Source: Rhodobacter sp. CZR27 (lineage in GTDB: Bacteria; Pseudomonadota; Alphaproteobacteria; Rhodobacterales; Rhodobacteraceae). Taken from it: DNA of 64,000 nt. Location: assembly GCF_002407205.1 (NCBI RefSeq), contig NZ_CP023550.1, positions 110,001 through 174,000 of the forward strand. The letters are read 5' to 3'. This document shows positions 10,933 through 19,209 of this stretch, one piece after another; position 1 is the stretch's first letter, and the number at the start of each line of letters is the position of its first letter. The translations under genes and the position numbers were made by a program. The notes under the pieces are model-generated. The model did not search any database and had not been told where the DNA came from. It saw only the letters and a list, made by a program, of their open reading frames with translations.

Positions 10933-12096
10933 TCACGGATCCCGCAGGCGCCTTGTCTGACGGAGGAGCACCGCCGCCAGCACGAGGTTCGTGGCGGCGA
11001 TCCCCGCCAGCACCCCGAGCGTGCCGTCGGCACCCATGAGACCGATCAACCCCGCGCCCACCAGCGGGGCGGCGGCCTGTGCCACCAGCGACGGCCGCGC
11101 GAGCCGCCCCATGACACCCGGATAGCGCTCCGGTCCGAAAAGGGCCATCGGCAGCGCGCCGCGGGCGATCGAATAGACGCCGTTGCCGGCGCCATAAAGG
11201 ACCAGCGCCAGCGCCGGCCAGTCCGACGCCGCCAGCAGGACCAGCCCGGCCGCGGTGGCACTCGCGGCGGCGAGCAGCGTCCAGACCGGGTGATGGCGGG
11301 TTCCGCCGGCCATCTCGACCAGCCGCCCGCCGACCTGAGCCGGGCCGATCAGCGCCCCGAGCGCGACCGCCGCCGCCAGCGGCAGCCCCCGCGCGCCCAG
11401 AAGCACGATCAGATGCACCGACACGATGGTCACCGCGAGGCCTGCAAGCGTCTGGATCGCCGCCATGATGCGGAAGGCCCTGCGCTCCTCGCCCGCAAGC
11501 TCCGGCGGCGGAACAGGATCGCGCGCCTGGGGCCGCGGCGCGTGCGGGATCGCCCGCAGCAGAAGGGGCACCGAGATCGCCAGATGCAGCCCCGCATAGG
11601 CCGCCGCCGTCCCGCGCCAGCCGAAGCTCTCCAGCATCAGCGCCGAGAGCGGCCAGCAGACGGTACTCGCGAACCCGCCCCAGAGCGTGAGCAGCGTGAT
11701 CGCCCGCCGCGCCTCGCGCCCGTAGATCTGGCCGAGCGTGGCGAAGGCGGGATCGTAAAGCCCCGCAGCCATGCCGGCGCCCATCAGCATCCAGCCCGTG
11801 ACGAAGACCGGCAGGTTCGGCGCCAGCGCCAGCGTCATCAGGCCCGCCGCGATCCCGAGGCAGCCCGCCACCAGCACCGGCCGCCCGCCACGGCGCGCGA
11901 TGGTGCGGCCGACGACCGGCGAGACCAGCCCCGCCACCAGCAGCCCGACCGAGAGCGAGCCCACCACCCAGGGCAGCGGCCAGCCCGTGTCCGCGGCGAT
12001 CGGCGCGGCCAGCACCGCCATCAGGTAATAGCTGCTGCCCCAGGCGAGGATCTGCACCACGCCAAGCGCCGCCGCGACCCGCGCCTGCGGGCTCAC
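10933..12096 (-). CDS. MFS transporter of the ars operon
   Basis: About 387 residues from a GTG at 12096 (VSPQARVAAALGVVQ...). It is a 12-segment major facilitator with the typical loop RTIARRGGRPVLVAG between helices 2 and 3. As the last gene of arsR-arsN2-acr3-MFS it probably exports an arsenical or related compound; MFS carriers such as ArsK and ArsJ occur in such operons, but no GAPDH partner (needed with ArsJ) is present, so no symbol is given. The start is uncertain: no good ribosome-binding site precedes the GTG, and a small overlapping frame (12093-12281) may hold the original N-terminus. Confidence 0.75.
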   Translation of the reverse strand: MSPQARVAAALGVVQILAWGSSYYLMAVLAAPIAADTGWPLPWVVGSLSVGLLVAGLVSPVVGRTIARRGGRPVLVAGCLGIAAGLMTLALAPNLPVFVTGWMLMGAGMAAGLYDPAFATLGQIYGREARRAITLLTLWGGFASTVCWPLSALMLESFGWRGTAAAYAGLHLAISVPLLLRAIPHAPRPQARDPVPPPELAGEERRAFRIMAAIQTLAGLAVTIVSVHLIVLLGARGLPLAAAVALGALIGPAQVGGRLVEMAGGTRHHPVWTLLAAASATAAGLVLLAASDWPALALVLYGAGNGVYSIARGALPMALFGPERYPGVMGRLARPSLVAQAAAPLVGAGLIGLMGADGTLGVLAGIAATNLVLAAVLLRQTRRLRDP

Positions 12097-12281
12097 CGGA
12101 CGGCCGCAGGGAGACGTGGCGAACCTTCGGCCTCGAGCGCCGGGAAGCGGCTCATGCTTCGCCCGCGCAGGGATCCGCAAGGCGGCAGGATGAGCGGTGG
12201 ACAGCTCGGGCGCAAGCCGGCCAGAGCCTCCGGATCGGGACGGCGCAGGGTTCGCGCCTCGAGGGCCGGCATCTCGCTCAT
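12093..12281 (-). other. 62-codon frame with an internal duplication, upstream of the MFS gene
   Basis: This frame begins next to the acr3 stop and ends by overlapping the MFS GTG (GTGA). It contains two similar starts: [13 protein letters not shown] and, 43 codons later, MSRFPALEAEGSPRLP. The second, with SPRLP just before the MFS SPQAR, looks like the lost N-terminus of the MFS protein shifted out of frame. Either it is a small leader peptide or the debris of a duplicated gene start. I do not claim a function. Confidence 0.3.
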
Positions 12282-13318
12282 GCCCGCCGCGCCTCGAACC
12301 AGCGGGACCTGAGCCGCAGCGCCACCTGCACCAGCAGGACCAGCACCGGCACCTCGACCAAGGGGCCGATGACGGCCGCGAAGGCCACGGGCGAAGCGAG
12401 GCCGAAGGCCGCGATGGCAACCGCTATGGCGAGTTCGAAGTTGTTCCCGGCGGCGGTGAAGGCGATGGCGGTCGTGCGGGGATAGTCACGGGCGATCAGC
12501 CGGCCGAGGACGAAGCTCACCCCGAACATGATCGCGAAGTAGAGCGAAAGCGGCAGCGCGATCCGCGCGGCGTCCATCGGCAGGCCGAGGATGTCGCCGC
12601 CCTTCAGGCTGAACATGGCGACGATGGTGAAGAGAAGCGCTGCGAGGGTCAGCGGCCCGATCCGCGGCAGGAAGTGCCCCTCGTACCAGGCCGCGCCCTT
12701 CCGCGCGATCAGCACCCGCCGCGTCAGGAAACCGGCCGCAAAGGGAATGCCAAGGTAGATCAGCACCGCCTGCGCGATGGTGGCGAAGCTCACGTCGATC
12801 ACGCTGCCCTCGAGCCCGAAGAGCGGCGGCAGCAGCCCGAGGAAGATCCAGGCATAGAGCGGGAAGAACAGGATCTGGAAGATCGAGTTGAAGGCCACGA
12901 GGCCTGCCACATACTGGTTGTCGCCACCGGCCAGCTGGTTCCAGACCAGAACCATCGCGATGCAACGGGCAAGCCCGATCAGGATTACTCCGGTCATGTA
13001 ATCCGGCTGGTCGCTGAGGAAGATGACCGCCAGCGCGAACATCAGCACCGGGCCGATCAGCCAGTTCTGCACCAGCGACAGCGCCAGCACCCGCCCGTCG
13101 CGGAAGACGCGCGGCAACTCCTCGTAGCGGACGCGGGCGAGCGGGGGATACATCATCAGGATCAGCCCCGCCGCGATCGGCAGGTTGGTGGTCCCTACCG
13201 AGGCCGCGTCGAGCGCGCCCGGAAGGCTGGGGAAGATCCGGCCCAGCATCAGCCCCAGCGCCATGGCGGCGAAGATCCAGAGCGTGAGCCAGCGGTCGAG
13301 GAAGGAAAGGCGGTGCAT
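12278..13318 (-). CDS. acr3: ACR3-family arsenite efflux permease
   Basis: 346 residues with about ten membrane segments. The fourth segment has the conserved [13 protein letters not shown] with the essential cysteine C119, and a later one has [12 protein letters not shown] with the conserved Glu. Both are diagnostic of ACR3 (also called ArsB) arsenite/H+ antiporters in the cytoplasmic membrane. ATG 13318 overlaps the arsN2 stop. It extrudes As(III) from the cytoplasm and complements periplasmic oxidation by AioBA. Confidence 0.93.
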   Translation of the reverse strand: MHRLSFLDRWLTLWIFAAMALGLMLGRIFPSLPGALDAASVGTTNLPIAAGLILMMYPPLARVRYEELPRVFRDGRVLALSLVQNWLIGPVLMFALAVIFLSDQPDYMTGVILIGLARCIAMVLVWNQLAGGDNQYVAGLVAFNSIFQILFFPLYAWIFLGLLPPLFGLEGSVIDVSFATIAQAVLIYLGIPFAAGFLTRRVLIARKGAAWYEGHFLPRIGPLTLAALLFTIVAMFSLKGGDILGLPMDAARIALPLSLYFAIMFGVSFVLGRLIARDYPRTTAIAFTAAGNNFELAIAVAIAAFGLASPVAFAAVIGPLVEVPVLVLLVQVALRLRSRWFEARRA

Positions 13319-13761
13319 CAGCTCTCCGGGTCGCGGGTCATCAGGGTGGCCGAGGCCGGGCAGATCGCCGCGGCCTGTCGGGTGGCGAGGATCTCGGCCG
13401 GTGCCTCGCTGCGCGGCACGCTGCGGAAGCCGTGGCGGGCGAAGAACGGCGCGGCGGCGGTGGTGAGCAGCCAGACCGACGTGGCGCCCGCGGCCTCGGT
13501 CATCAGGTGGGCGAGGATCGCCCGGCCCAGACCGTCTCCGCGCCGCGCCTCGGGCACCACGATCGAGCGCAGGAGGACATGGGCGCCGTGCCGCTCGAAC
13601 CCGCCGAAGCCCGCGGGCTGGCCCTGGGCGCGATAGGCGAAGAAGCACCGGCCCGGCTCGGTCAGGTCGTCCACCGGCAGGCCGGCGGCGGCAAGGGCGC
13701 GGGCCAGGTCCGGGTCGCCTCCTTCGATGGCCTGGATATCGAGCGGGCGGGCGTCAGTCAT
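13318..13761 (-). CDS. arsN2: ArsN2-type GNAT N-acetyltransferase
   Basis: 147 residues. It has the GNAT acetyl-CoA loop ([15 protein letters not shown], following an IVV strand) and the C-terminal [16 protein letters not shown] segment seen in the ArsN2 family, which sits in ars operons. Related ArsN1 acetylates the amine of arsinothricin-type compounds; the ArsN2 substrate is less certain. ATG 13761 overlaps arsR by 8 bases; an ATG five codons earlier (13776) is possible. Confidence 0.82.
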   Translation of the reverse strand: MTDARPLDIQAIEGGDPDLARALAAAGLPVDDLTEPGRCFFAYRAQGQPAGFGGFERHGAHVLLRSIVVPEARRGDGLGRAILAHLMTEAAGATSVWLLTTAAAPFFARHGFRSVPRSEAPAEILATRQAAAICPASATLMTRDPES

Positions 13762-14083
13762 GATCTTCTCCGGCAAGAGACGGCGCGCAGATTTCGGACC
13801 GCCCGTCGCAGCAGTCGCGCATCAGGAAGGCCACGAGGTCCGACAGCACGGGATAGGCGGCGGCATAGATCACGAAGCGCCCCTCGCGGCGCGAGGTGAC
13901 AAGGTGCGCCTGTTCGAGATGCGCGAGATGGAACGAGAGGCGCGAGGAACTCGCCCCGATCGCCTCGCCGATGGCGCCGGCCGCCAGTCCCGCGGGACCA
14001 GCGCGCACCAGAAGCCGCACGATCCGCAGCCGCGTCTCCTGCGAGAGGCCCGCAAAAGCCGTAAGGGCGGCCTTGTCGTCCAT
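13754..14083 (-). CDS. arsR: ArsR-family As(III)-responsive repressor, CC-x6-C type
   Basis: 109 residues, winged-helix ArsR/SmtB fold with the recognition helix SSSRLSFHLAHLEQ. Near the C-terminus C91-C92 and C99 form a likely As(III) site, like the C-terminal Cys trio of Acidithiobacillus ArsR rather than the C-x-C-x2-C in the DNA-binding helix of plasmid R773 ArsR. It is the first gene of the minus-strand operon arsR-arsN2-acr3-MFS and presumably represses it until arsenite is present. Confidence 0.9.
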   Translation of the reverse strand: MDDKAALTAFAGLSQETRLRIVRLLVRAGPAGLAAGAIGEAIGASSSRLSFHLAHLEQAHLVTSRREGRFVIYAAAYPVLSDLVAFLMRDCCDGRSEICAPSLAGEDHD

Positions 14084-14084
14084 G

Positions 14085-14098
14085 TCTCAACATCTCAA
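14085..14098 (-). promoter_or_regulatory. TTGAGA direct repeat in front of arsR
   Basis: On the minus strand TTGAGA-TG-TTGAGA sits immediately before the arsR start. ArsR operators are often short repeats or dyads in this position, so this may be an autoregulatory site. It also overlaps the place where a ribosome-binding site would lie. Confidence 0.3.
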
Positions 14099-14279
14099 GA
14101 TCCGTTGTGACGTTAGCTCCGGCGACACCCGGGGGTCAAGCCGGCCGCCAGACGGCCCGATGCGCGGAAAGCGATCCCATGTCACCCGCCCATGGATGTC
14201 GGCCGAACCCGTGGCGCGGGCTGACATGACGCGATCTCTCCGGCCGCCTTGACCCAGATCAGGGCGTCCCGCTCCACAC

Positions 14280-14295
14280 ATGCGCAAATGCGCAT
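14280..14295. promoter_or_regulatory. candidate ArsR operator ATGCGC-AAAT-GCGCAT
   Basis: A 6-bp inverted repeat with a 4-base spacer lies 16 bases before the second arsR start, in the 228-bp divergent region between the two ars operons. Position and symmetry fit an operator for the second ArsR. The ATGs inside it were not used as starts because the ggggag site favours ATG 14312. Confidence 0.45.
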
Positions 14296-14311
14296 ATTGG
14301 GGAGCAGCCTG

Positions 14312-14602
14312 ATGATCGTGACCGTCCTTTCGGCCCTTGCCGAACCCACCCGCCTCGCGGCGATGCGCCTTCTGGCCGATGGCTCCGAGCACTGCGTCTG
14401 CGAGCTGATGCGCAGGCTCGGCGCCACCCAGAGCCGGATGTCGCGGCACATGCAGGTGCTGAAGCAGGCGGGCCTCGTGGTGGATCGCCGCGACGCGCAA
14501 TGGGTGCGCTACCGGATCAATCCCGACCTTCCGCCCGACCTGTCCCGGCTGCTCGATGCCGCGCTGGCGGGCGAACCCGCGACAGGGGAGGCCCGGGCAT
14601 GA
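14312..14602 (+). CDS. arsR: ArsR-family repressor, C-x-C type
   Basis: 96 residues. The As(III) ligands C28-V-C30 lie at the start of the DNA-binding helix (SEHCVCELMRRLGATQSRMSRHM), the arrangement of classical ArsR, so this differs in type from the other repressor in the window. ATG 14312 is preceded by ggggag. The stop overlaps the permease ATG (ATGA), giving a coupled operon arsR-permease-thioredoxin. Confidence 0.88.
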   Translation: MIVTVLSALAEPTRLAAMRLLADGSEHCVCELMRRLGATQSRMSRHMQVLKQAGLVVDRRDAQWVRYRINPDLPPDLSRLLDAALAGEPATGEARA

Positions 14603-15597
14603 GCGTCTTCGGCTGGATGAACGACCAGGTCCTGCGGATGGTCTGGCTGAACGATCTCGTGGGTAAAGGGGTGGAGGCCGTGGGCCTCGATCCCGCCTCG
14701 CGGCTGGGCGGCTCGGTCCAGTTCTTCGTCTATGACGTGATCAAGATATTCGCGCTGCTGTCGGTGCTGATCTTCGTCATCTCCTGGGTCCAGAGCCACT
14801 TCCCGCCCGAGCGCACCCGCGCCATGCTGGGCGGCCGGTCCGGCATCGGCGCGAACAGCCTGGCCGCGCTGCTGGGCACGCTGACCCCCTTCTGTTCGTG
14901 CTCGTCCATCCCGCTCTTCATCGGCTTCACGGCGGCCGGGCTGCCGCTGGCGGTCACCTTCTCCTTCCTGATCTCGTCGCCGCTGGTCGACCTCGCCTCG
15001 GTGATCCTGCTCGCCTCGATCTTCAACTGGCCCATCGCGCTGGCCTATGTCGGCGTCGGGCTTGTGGTGGCGGTCGTCGGCGGCACGGTGATCGGACGGC
15101 TGGGGATGGAGGACCAGGTGGCGGCCTTCGTGCGGACGGTCCCGGTCTCGGGCGAGGCCGCCACCCTGACGCGGGCCGAGCGGTTCGCCTATGCGCGCGA
15201 TCAGGTGGCCGAGATCGTCCGCCGCGTCTGGCCCTATGTGCTGATCGGCGTGGGCATCGGTGCCGCGATCCACAACTGGATCCCCGCCGACGTGATCTCG
15301 GCGCTGATCGGGCAGGACAAGTGGTGGTCGGTCCCGGTGGCGGTGCTGGTGGGGATCCCGATGTATGCCGACATCTTCGGGACGCTGCCGATCGCCGAGG
15401 CCCTCGTGGGCAAGGGCGTGGGACTGGGAACGGTGCTGGCCTTCATGATGGCCGTCACCGCCCTCTCGCTGCCGTCGCTGATCATGCTGAGGCGGGTGGT
15501 GAAGCTGCCGCTTCTGGTGACCTTCACCGCCGTCGTGACGATCGGCATCCTGTCGATCGGCCTTGTCTTCAACGCGATTTCCGACTGGTTCATCTGA
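14599..15597 (+). CDS. arsP: ArsP-type permease (DUF318)
   Basis: 332 residues with about eight membrane segments. The motif TPFCSCSSIPLF and the later PMYADIFGTLPIAEAL segment are diagnostic of the permease family that includes ArsP, a trivalent organoarsenical exporter. It sits directly after an ArsR gene and before a small thioredoxin-like gene, a common trio. The substrate is inferred from family and context; other members of DUF318 are of unknown substrate. Confidence 0.82.
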   Translation: MSVFGWMNDQVLRMVWLNDLVGKGVEAVGLDPASRLGGSVQFFVYDVIKIFALLSVLIFVISWVQSHFPPERTRAMLGGRSGIGANSLAALLGTLTPFCSCSSIPLFIGFTAAGLPLAVTFSFLISSPLVDLASVILLASIFNWPIALAYVGVGLVVAVVGGTVIGRLGMEDQVAAFVRTVPVSGEAATLTRAERFAYARDQVAEIVRRVWPYVLIGVGIGAAIHNWIPADVISALIGQDKWWSVPVAVLVGIPMYADIFGTLPIAEALVGKGVGLGTVLAFMMAVTALSLPSLIMLRRVVKLPLLVTFTAVVTIGILSIGLVFNAISDWFI

Positions 15598-15611
15598 AGA
15601 AGGAAGCGATC

Positions 15612-15839
15612 ATGATCATCAAGATCCTCGGTTCGGGCTGCAGGAAATGCGTCACCCTGGCCGAGAATGCCCGTGCCGCGGCGGCGGCGGCAGGCAAGCC
15701 GGCCGAGATCGTCAAGGTGACGGACGTCGCCGAGATCGCGGCCTACGGGGTGATGTCCACCCCCGGGCTTGTCGTGGACGGAAAGCTCGTCTCGGCCGGA
15801 AAGGTCCTGACGGCGGAGGACATCGGAAAGCTGCTCTGA
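15612..15839 (+). CDS. small thioredoxin-like redox-active disulfide protein
   Basis: 75 residues. The motif C10-R-K-C13 follows the first beta strand, as in the thioredoxin_3 (redox-active disulfide protein 2) family, and STPGLVVDGKLVSAGK is the typical cis-Pro region. These proteins are commonly paired with DUF318/ArsP permeases. It may deliver reducing power or hold the arsenical for the permease; this is inference. It lies 14 bases after the permease, with gaaggaagc as ribosome-binding site. Confidence 0.85.
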   Translation: MIIKILGSGCRKCVTLAENARAAAAAAGKPAEIVKVTDVAEIAAYGVMSTPGLVVDGKLVSAGKVLTAEDIGKLL

Positions 15840-15842
15840 GGG

Positions 15843-16075
15843 GCGAGCGCCACGACAGGCCGGAGCCGCTCGGGATCCTGCCCGAGTTGCAGGTGCAGGA
15901 TATTGACGAGGCCCGCTTCGTCGCCGACCCCCTGCGGTCGAACCGGATCCTGATCGCGGGGCCGCCGCTCGATGCCTGGCCGGAAGGCACGGCCGAAGGG
16001 CCGTTTGCAGCAGGTCCTGGCCATCGAAGGGGTTTCCGGCAACGCTCTGGACGACAGCGCCTTGATCATCGGGCA
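15843..16075 (+). pseudogene. probable DUF2703 protein remnant
   Basis: Downstream of the thioredoxin gene an unstarted frame reads LGILPELQVQDIDEARF, then PLRSNRILIAGPPLDAW. From memory this resembles DUF2703 proteins (PLESNRIWI-type block followed by a conserved Cys region), which are often found in ars operons. The expected N-terminal C-x2-C and C-terminal CC/C-x-C blocks are not seen, so it is a fragment. It ends against the convergent GlxA-type regulator gene. Confidence 0.4.
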
Positions 16076-17118
16076 AGGCCCCCGTTCACCTCCCCGAGCG
16101 TTGCGACATGGCGGAAGCGCTGGCGGTAGACGAGGGGGGTTATGCCGGTCGTGCGCTTGAAGATGCGGCGGAAGGCGGCGGGTTCGGCATAGCCGACCTC
16201 GCCCGCGATGGCGTCGATGGCAATGTCGGTGGTCTCCAGCATCTGCTTTGCCTCCTCGATGCGCAGCGACAGCACATACTCGAGCGGAGCATAGCCGGTC
16301 ACCGTCTCGAAACGGCGTTTGAAGGTGCGGGGCGCAAGGCCGGAAACCTCGGTCATCCCGGCCACCGGGTTCGCCTGGGCGTAGTGGTCCGCAATCCAGA
16401 CCTGCGCTGCGGCAACCGAGGCGTCGTCGTGCTGCCGCGGCCGGACCCGGGCGGCGAAGGGCGCCTGCCCGTCGCTTCGGTCGCCGAACAGGAACAGCTT
16501 CGAGGCCCGGCGCGCCTCCTCCTCGCCGCAGTAGCGCGCCACGAGGTAAAGCGCGAGATCGGTCCAGGATGCCATGCCGCCCGCCGTCACCAGCCGATGT
16601 CCGGCCCCGGCCGTCACCAGCACCCGTTCGGGGCGAAGCTGCACAAGGGGGTAGTGGCGGCGCATCTGGCCGGCGGCGGCCCAGTGGCAGGTCGCGTCGT
16701 GGCCATCGAGCAGCCCGGCCTCGGCCAGCATCAGCGATCCGGTGCAGACCGAGCAGACCAGCGCGCCCTGATCATACTGGCGGCGCAGCCAGTCCGCTGC
16801 GGCGGGCCAGCGGCCGCGGGTGTCCTCGTCCCGGCCGATGGCCAGGTCGCCGACGATCACGACATCGGCACGGCGCGCCTCGGCGAAGGACAGGTCGGGG
16901 GCGATCGGCAGGCCCGCCGCATTGCGGAACGGCTCGCGGCTTCCGGCCACGATGCGGGGGGCGAAGCGGCGCGGGCCGGGCGGCCAGCCGGTCAGCATCT
17001 CCCAGCCGGAGCCGACGAAGCCGAGCACCTCGTAGAGCCCGTTCAGCACGCCCGTCGCCATCTCGGGCACCGCCACGAGGCAGACCGAGACGCGATGCGG
17101 GGTGACGGGCGCAGGCAT
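16066..17118 (-). CDS. GlxA-type AraC-family transcriptional regulator
   Basis: 350 residues: an N-terminal DJ-1/PfpI-like (class I amidotransferase-like) domain with the nucleophile-elbow-like segment VCSVCTGSLMLAEAG, and a C-terminal pair of AraC helix-turn-helices (GLAPRTFKRRFETVTGYAP, then EVGYAEPAAFRRIFKRTTG). It is divergent from the nitroreductase-like gene, 99 bases away, and is the obvious candidate regulator of that gene. The effector is unknown. Confidence 0.88.
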   Translation of the reverse strand: MPAPVTPHRVSVCLVAVPEMATGVLNGLYEVLGFVGSGWEMLTGWPPGPRRFAPRIVAGSREPFRNAAGLPIAPDLSFAEARRADVVIVGDLAIGRDEDTRGRWPAAADWLRRQYDQGALVCSVCTGSLMLAEAGLLDGHDATCHWAAAGQMRRHYPLVQLRPERVLVTAGAGHRLVTAGGMASWTDLALYLVARYCGEEEARRASKLFLFGDRSDGQAPFAARVRPRQHDDASVAAAQVWIADHYAQANPVAGMTEVSGLAPRTFKRRFETVTGYAPLEYVLSLRIEEAKQMLETTDIAIDAIAGEVGYAEPAAFRRIFKRTTGITPLVYRQRFRHVATLGEVNGGLAR

Positions 17119-17217
17119 CCGCCATGATGTCACATCCGGGCCGTTTCCGTCGAGTCCGTGCCTGACGCCCGACCTCCCGGACATGGCATCAGAAGCCATC
17201 GGAAACGGAGGCACCCC

Positions 17218-18600
17218 ATGCACGGCATCGACAGACGAAGGCTTCTCGGCGCGACGATGGCCGGCGCGGGGGCGCTGCTCGCCGGCCTCGGTCAGGCCCG
17301 GGGCGAGACACTCAGGACGAAGGGAAAGATCATGCTCGACGCCACCACTCCCCATGCGCGCGGTCTGGTTCAGGCCGCGACCTTCCCGCTGATCGAGGCG
17401 ATCCACGGCCGCCGCTCGCGCCGCTTCGCCAAGGGGGCGACCATTCCCGAAGGCCCGCTTGCCTACACCTCGCGCGAGGCGCCCGAGGCGCTCGATCCGG
17501 CCGAACAGATGCTCCTGCTCGCCACCGTCGCGGGCAATACCGGCTGGGCCAACCTCTTCCCGCACCATCCGGGCTACAAGGGCCTGCCGAACTACACGAC
17601 CTCGGCGGGCGGGCGGACGTTCCCCTCCTCGGCCGGGTTCAACACCACGGAGTTCTTCTTCACCGATGACACGGGCGTCTACTTCCTGCCGACGCGCGAC
17701 ATGACGCCGGTGGCGGAGACGGGCGACCTCAGGTCGTGGATCGCGGCGCACCGGGCGCGGATCGTGAAGCTCGCCGATGGCCGGATGAACATCCCGGCGG
17801 CGATGCCCTGCATGGAGGGGCACAACACCTGGTGCGCCAACGTTGCCGGCTCCACGCTGATCTGGCCGGTGGCGGATCTCGCGCAGCATGTGATCCTGCT
17901 GCTGCTCTACCTCGTGCAGAACGGCACCGGCATCTACGACGACGTGAACAAGCGGCCGATCCCGGGACTGGAACGGTTCGGCCACCGGCTGAACATGGAA
18001 GCGGCCTATCCGATGAGCTTTCTCGAGCGTGAGGCGCTGAGCGATGTCGCGGTCGAGATGGGCACCGCCTGCTATGCCGGGGCGCTGATGCTGCAGGCGC
18101 TGGGGCTGGGCGGCTGGATGTATACCGGCATCAACCCCTTCGTGGTGCTGGGGGCGAGCGGCGATCCCGCGGTGCCGGGGCTCGGCTTCCGGTTCGAGAT
18201 GCTGCAGGGCGATCCCTTGCCCTACATCACCGGCCTGCCGGGAGTGTTCGAGGCGCACGTGCCGCCGCATCATGCCGACATGGGCGCGGCCGTGCGCGCG
18301 GCGGTGGCGCGGAAGTTCGGCCGGGGCGGGCCGTTCGATCCCGCGCAGGGCGGACCCTACCGCGAGACTGCGGCCGTTCGCTCCTCGGCGGCGAAGCTCG
18401 ACGACGAAGCGGTGGAGATCGCGACGATCATGGCCGACTACGTGTTCAGGACCTTCGGGCGCTTCCCGGCCACGGTGCCGCCGGTGCTGCTGAAGATGTA
18501 TCTTCAGGCGCACCGGCTGGATACCGGGTTCTACGACACCCACTTCGCCCCCGGCGCCTACCTGCGCACCCATGCCGAGCACGACCGGAACTGGGGCTGA
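17218..18600 (+). CDS. Tat-exported nitroreductase-like protein of unknown function
   Basis: 460 residues. The leader MHGIDRRRLLGATMAGAGAL has a Tat-type RRxLL motif. The region after it (IHGRRSRRFAKG, then PAEQMLLLATVAGNTGW) recalls the start of the nitroreductase/SagB fold, where the first Arg residues contact FMN. I recognise no closer family. ATG 17218 follows ggag; an upstream in-frame ATG (17158) would bury the leader. A flavin enzyme in the periplasm, controlled by the divergent GlxA-type regulator, is a reasonable reading but unproven. Confidence 0.6.
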   Translation: MHGIDRRRLLGATMAGAGALLAGLGQARGETLRTKGKIMLDATTPHARGLVQAATFPLIEAIHGRRSRRFAKGATIPEGPLAYTSREAPEALDPAEQMLLLATVAGNTGWANLFPHHPGYKGLPNYTTSAGGRTFPSSAGFNTTEFFFTDDTGVYFLPTRDMTPVAETGDLRSWIAAHRARIVKLADGRMNIPAAMPCMEGHNTWCANVAGSTLIWPVADLAQHVILLLLYLVQNGTGIYDDVNKRPIPGLERFGHRLNMEAAYPMSFLEREALSDVAVEMGTACYAGALMLQALGLGGWMYTGINPFVVLGASGDPAVPGLGFRFEMLQGDPLPYITGLPGVFEAHVPPHHADMGAAVRAAVARKFGRGGPFDPAQGGPYRETAAVRSSAAKLDDEAVEIATIMADYVFRTFGRFPATVPPVLLKMYLQAHRLDTGFYDTHFAPGAYLRTHAEHDRNWG

Positions 18601-19209
18601 CATCGCCTTCCGCGGCTGCCTTGGGTGGGCGCGGTTCCAGGGACGGGCCGGGTTTGTCCGCGAGGCTGAGGACAGCCGCCGCACCGGCGCGCCGGTCCGC
18701 TCTCGAAATGCAACGCTGGCGATGGGAGGGCATGCGCCGGCATTTGCCGCCGCGCGAACCCATCCGACCGGTTCCGCGGAGCAGCGCATCGTTCCTGCCG
18801 GGTGCAACCCAGGCGGCCGGTTCCTCGCCATCTATCCGGATCTGCCGGGCGGCGGCGGGCAGTGGCAAGAGAGAGACCTGCAGGTTCTTCGAGGAGAGGA
18901 CATGCCTCCACCTCCGATCCGGGCCGCCGCCGAGCCCACTGCCGTGCCGCCATACGCATCCCGGTCATCCTGCGGAACATGTGCGTGAAGCCAGTCCGCA
19001 GGAGAGGTCAGTATCATCGATACAGCCGGCGAACCGGCGCCCTTCGGCAGCCGGAGTTCTCCACAGGTTCCTGAGGCCCGGCGACCGGATGGCTGCGCGT
19101 TCCTGTTGATAACGAGGGCAGGGCAGGTGCCGGAGCGCAAGCCGGAGCCTATGATCGGGGCATTGGCGATACACCGCCGACAATCCCCCAATCAGAGGAA
19201 ACGACGAAC
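18601..19209. other. 609-bp region without a recognised gene
   Basis: Several overlapping frames of 60-160 codons exist on both strands, but all have the skewed composition of GC-rich shadows and none shows a recognisable domain. A short perfect dyad (gtatc-atc-gatac, 19011-19023) lies about 190 bases before the DUF927 gene and may be a regulatory site. Confidence 0.4.

Noticed and set aside
10900..13636. Plus-strand frames of 470 and 479 codons opposite the ars operon
   Set aside because: They are shadows of the MFS and acr3 genes, whose membrane segments and motifs are clear.
16066..18831. 921-codon minus-strand frame covering the regulator and the gene beside it
   Set aside because: Only the last 350 codons (from 17118) are the GlxA-type regulator. 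The rest is a shadow of the Tat-exported protein gene.
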